From the NCBI GenBank assembly GCA_028622995.1, contig JAJQJQ010000014.1, positions 3,038,001 to 3,102,000 on the forward strand: 64,000 nt of DNA, in the 5' to 3' direction. Numbering within the stretch: the stretch's first letter is position 1; each line of letters opens with the position of its first letter. The notes under the pieces are model-generated. The model ran no database searches and was not told the DNA's origin. It saw nothing but the letters and a program-made list of their open reading frames with translations. Source of the stretch: Panagrolaimus kolymaensis (taxonomy: Eukaryota > Nematoda > Chromadorea > Rhabditida > Panagrolaimidae). This document shows positions 62,801-64,000 of the stretch, piece after piece. Made by a program: the position numbers and the translations under genes.

Positions 62801-64000
62801 GCAAAGCCGTCAAAAAACTTTAAAAGTGGGTTTTTTTTAAATTAAGTAAATATTAAATTTATAATAGCAAAAAATTTCAAAGCGAAAAGGAAATTGAGAA
62901 AAACGAAAAAATTTCCCAAAGCAACGAAAAAGAAAAAATATATAACCTAAACACAAAAGGCAAATAATCAACGAAAGCAAAACCCACAAAAAATGTTTTT
63001 GAAAAGTTATTTTAAAAAATATCAACACTTTTTAGACTTTAGAATTATTTTTAAAATTAAATGTGTTTTAGTGAAAAAAAAAATCAAATCAAGAAACAAT
63101 GTTCTGACCCAAATCGACCATAACACGTAGATCGTCAACGCTAATAAAAAAAAAGCAATAAGCACTTTACAGGTTCCGCATTTTTTACAGCAAAAAAAAA
63201 AGAGCTTAAAGTATTAATTTAATGTCTCAACTATCAAAACTATAAAAAAAAATAAAGGAAAATAAAATTATTACCTTATTAACGTCATAACTTTTTTTTT
63301 ATCAGAAGAAAATACAAGACTCAAAAAAGACTATTTTATTACTACCAAATAAAAGAAGTTAAGTATTTTATCTTTTCTTTTTTAAACAAACAAAAAAAAA
63401 GCTTAACAATCAAATTTCTTGTAATCGCCTCTAAAAAAAGTTAAACATACGCCCAAAAGTCAAAGATATTCTTTGCAAAAAAAAGATAACTTAACACCGT
63501 GCCTTTGATAAAAGTAGTAATAAAAGTGACTTAGCATCATTATGCTCAAAAAATAAAAATATCGAAAGCTTTTCGAAATAAAAGTAAGTCAGCGTGAAAA
63601 ATGTTGAAAATTCCCATCGATTAAAAACAAAGTAAAGAGGCAAAAAAAAAGTTTTTTTACTTAAAACTTATAAATAATTTTTAACATTTTTTATATTTAA
63701 TAGAATTTTTAAATGCCTATGAAAACAGGAGTTTTCAAAAGAAGAAAAAAAACTTAAACTTCTGGTCTTTTATAATATTTCCTTATTTATACGTGTAAAA
63801 AAAAGAGAGAAAGTAGTTAAATTAGTGACATAATATAATTTGAAATATGTATAAAAAATATTATTTAGACAGGTGTTTGAAAGATAGATACCTACGTCTG
63901 AACTTTACTTTTTTTCACCTTACCAAAGACAGAAATAAAACTAATAGGTAAGATATGGAGGTTAAAAATTAAGTAATGATGATGTAAAAAAATAAAAAGT
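50853..64000. other. 13-kb gene-poor, A/G-rich region
   Basis: No exon set I can support on either strand. Open frames are short, dominated by Phe/Leu/Ser on minus or Lys/Asn on plus, and lack splice partners. On plus the sequence is conspicuously rich in A and G, with AAAAGAAAG-like runs (for example 58450-58530, 58800-59000, 61370-61440). That is the mirror image of the T-rich introns on the sense strand of genes here. It could be a long 5' upstream or intronic region of a minus-strand gene, but no distal exon was found. A small GC-richer patch with SLSE-like words at 52480-52540 holds no frame. Confidence 0.6.

Noticed and set aside
51043..63028. Many Phe-rich (minus) or Lys-rich (plus) open frames in the gene-poor region
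   Set aside because: They follow directly from A/G-rich low-complexity DNA, lack exon structure, and no two can be joined in phase with sensible motifs.
1..64000. tRNA, rRNA, SL RNA or CRISPR loci
   Set aside because: I scanned by eye for cloverleaf A/B-box patterns, the SL1 core and regular short repeats and saw none; a covariance-model search would be needed to exclude small RNAs.

Overview
The window looks like nuclear DNA of an intron-rich, very AT-rich nematode. Evidence: genes are split by short GT...TTTTAG introns (about 45-110 bp), intergenic DNA is poly-A/poly-T rich, and the gene content is nematode-typical: Sre, Srg and Str/Srh-type serpentine chemoreceptors, a MATH-BTB protein and S28 peptidases. 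The AT content and gene style suggest a clade IV (Tylenchina) worm such as a root-knot nematode (Meloidogyne). That placement is inference. No rRNA, tRNA, CRISPR or bacterial feature was recognised. All exon models below were built by hand from splice signals and reading-frame phase; every phase closes unless stated.

Layout. 1-6.4 kb: an Srg-like receptor, a 67-aa hydrophilic protein, a 1.6-kb foldback element and a MATH-BTB gene. 7.1-8.2 kb: an unknown secreted protein built from a duplicated exon pair, with a 1-base frameshift. 9.8-17.5 kb: three Sre receptor paralogues with identical exon architecture, one on minus and two on plus; the third carries a nonsense codon. 19.3-22.6 kb: a DRP1-type dynamin GTPase. 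23.7-29.0 kb: an Srg-superfamily receptor, a secreted S28 serine carboxypeptidase with full catalytic triad, and a Str-superfamily receptor. 29.8-36.3 kb: a 3240-bp direct tandem duplication, almost identical between copies; each copy holds a degenerate gene and an unrecognised 365-aa protein with a Cys/His-rich C-terminus. 36.3-39.8 kb: a second, more derived DRP1-type GTPase with a repeat-filled intron. 40.4-44.0 kb: a truncated and an intact Srh-like receptor. 44.7-47.3 kb: an SLC2 sugar transporter with a 346-bp hAT-type MITE in an intron. 47.9-50.9 kb: a thyrotropin-releasing-hormone-receptor-like peptide GPCR on minus. 50.9-64.0 kb: about 13 kb with no gene I can support, strikingly A/G-rich on the plus strand.

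Common threads. Seven of the ten complete or broken genes encoding membrane receptors or transporters are chemoreceptors. Five of those seven carry a CACCTG E-box within about 525 bp upstream of the start codon, at similar distances (about 450-525 bp, or about 105 bp). The window also shows turnover at several stages: near-identical tandem copies, a gene-conversion-like tract between two Sre genes, a truncated receptor, nonsense and frameshift copies, and insertion of foldback/MITE DNA.
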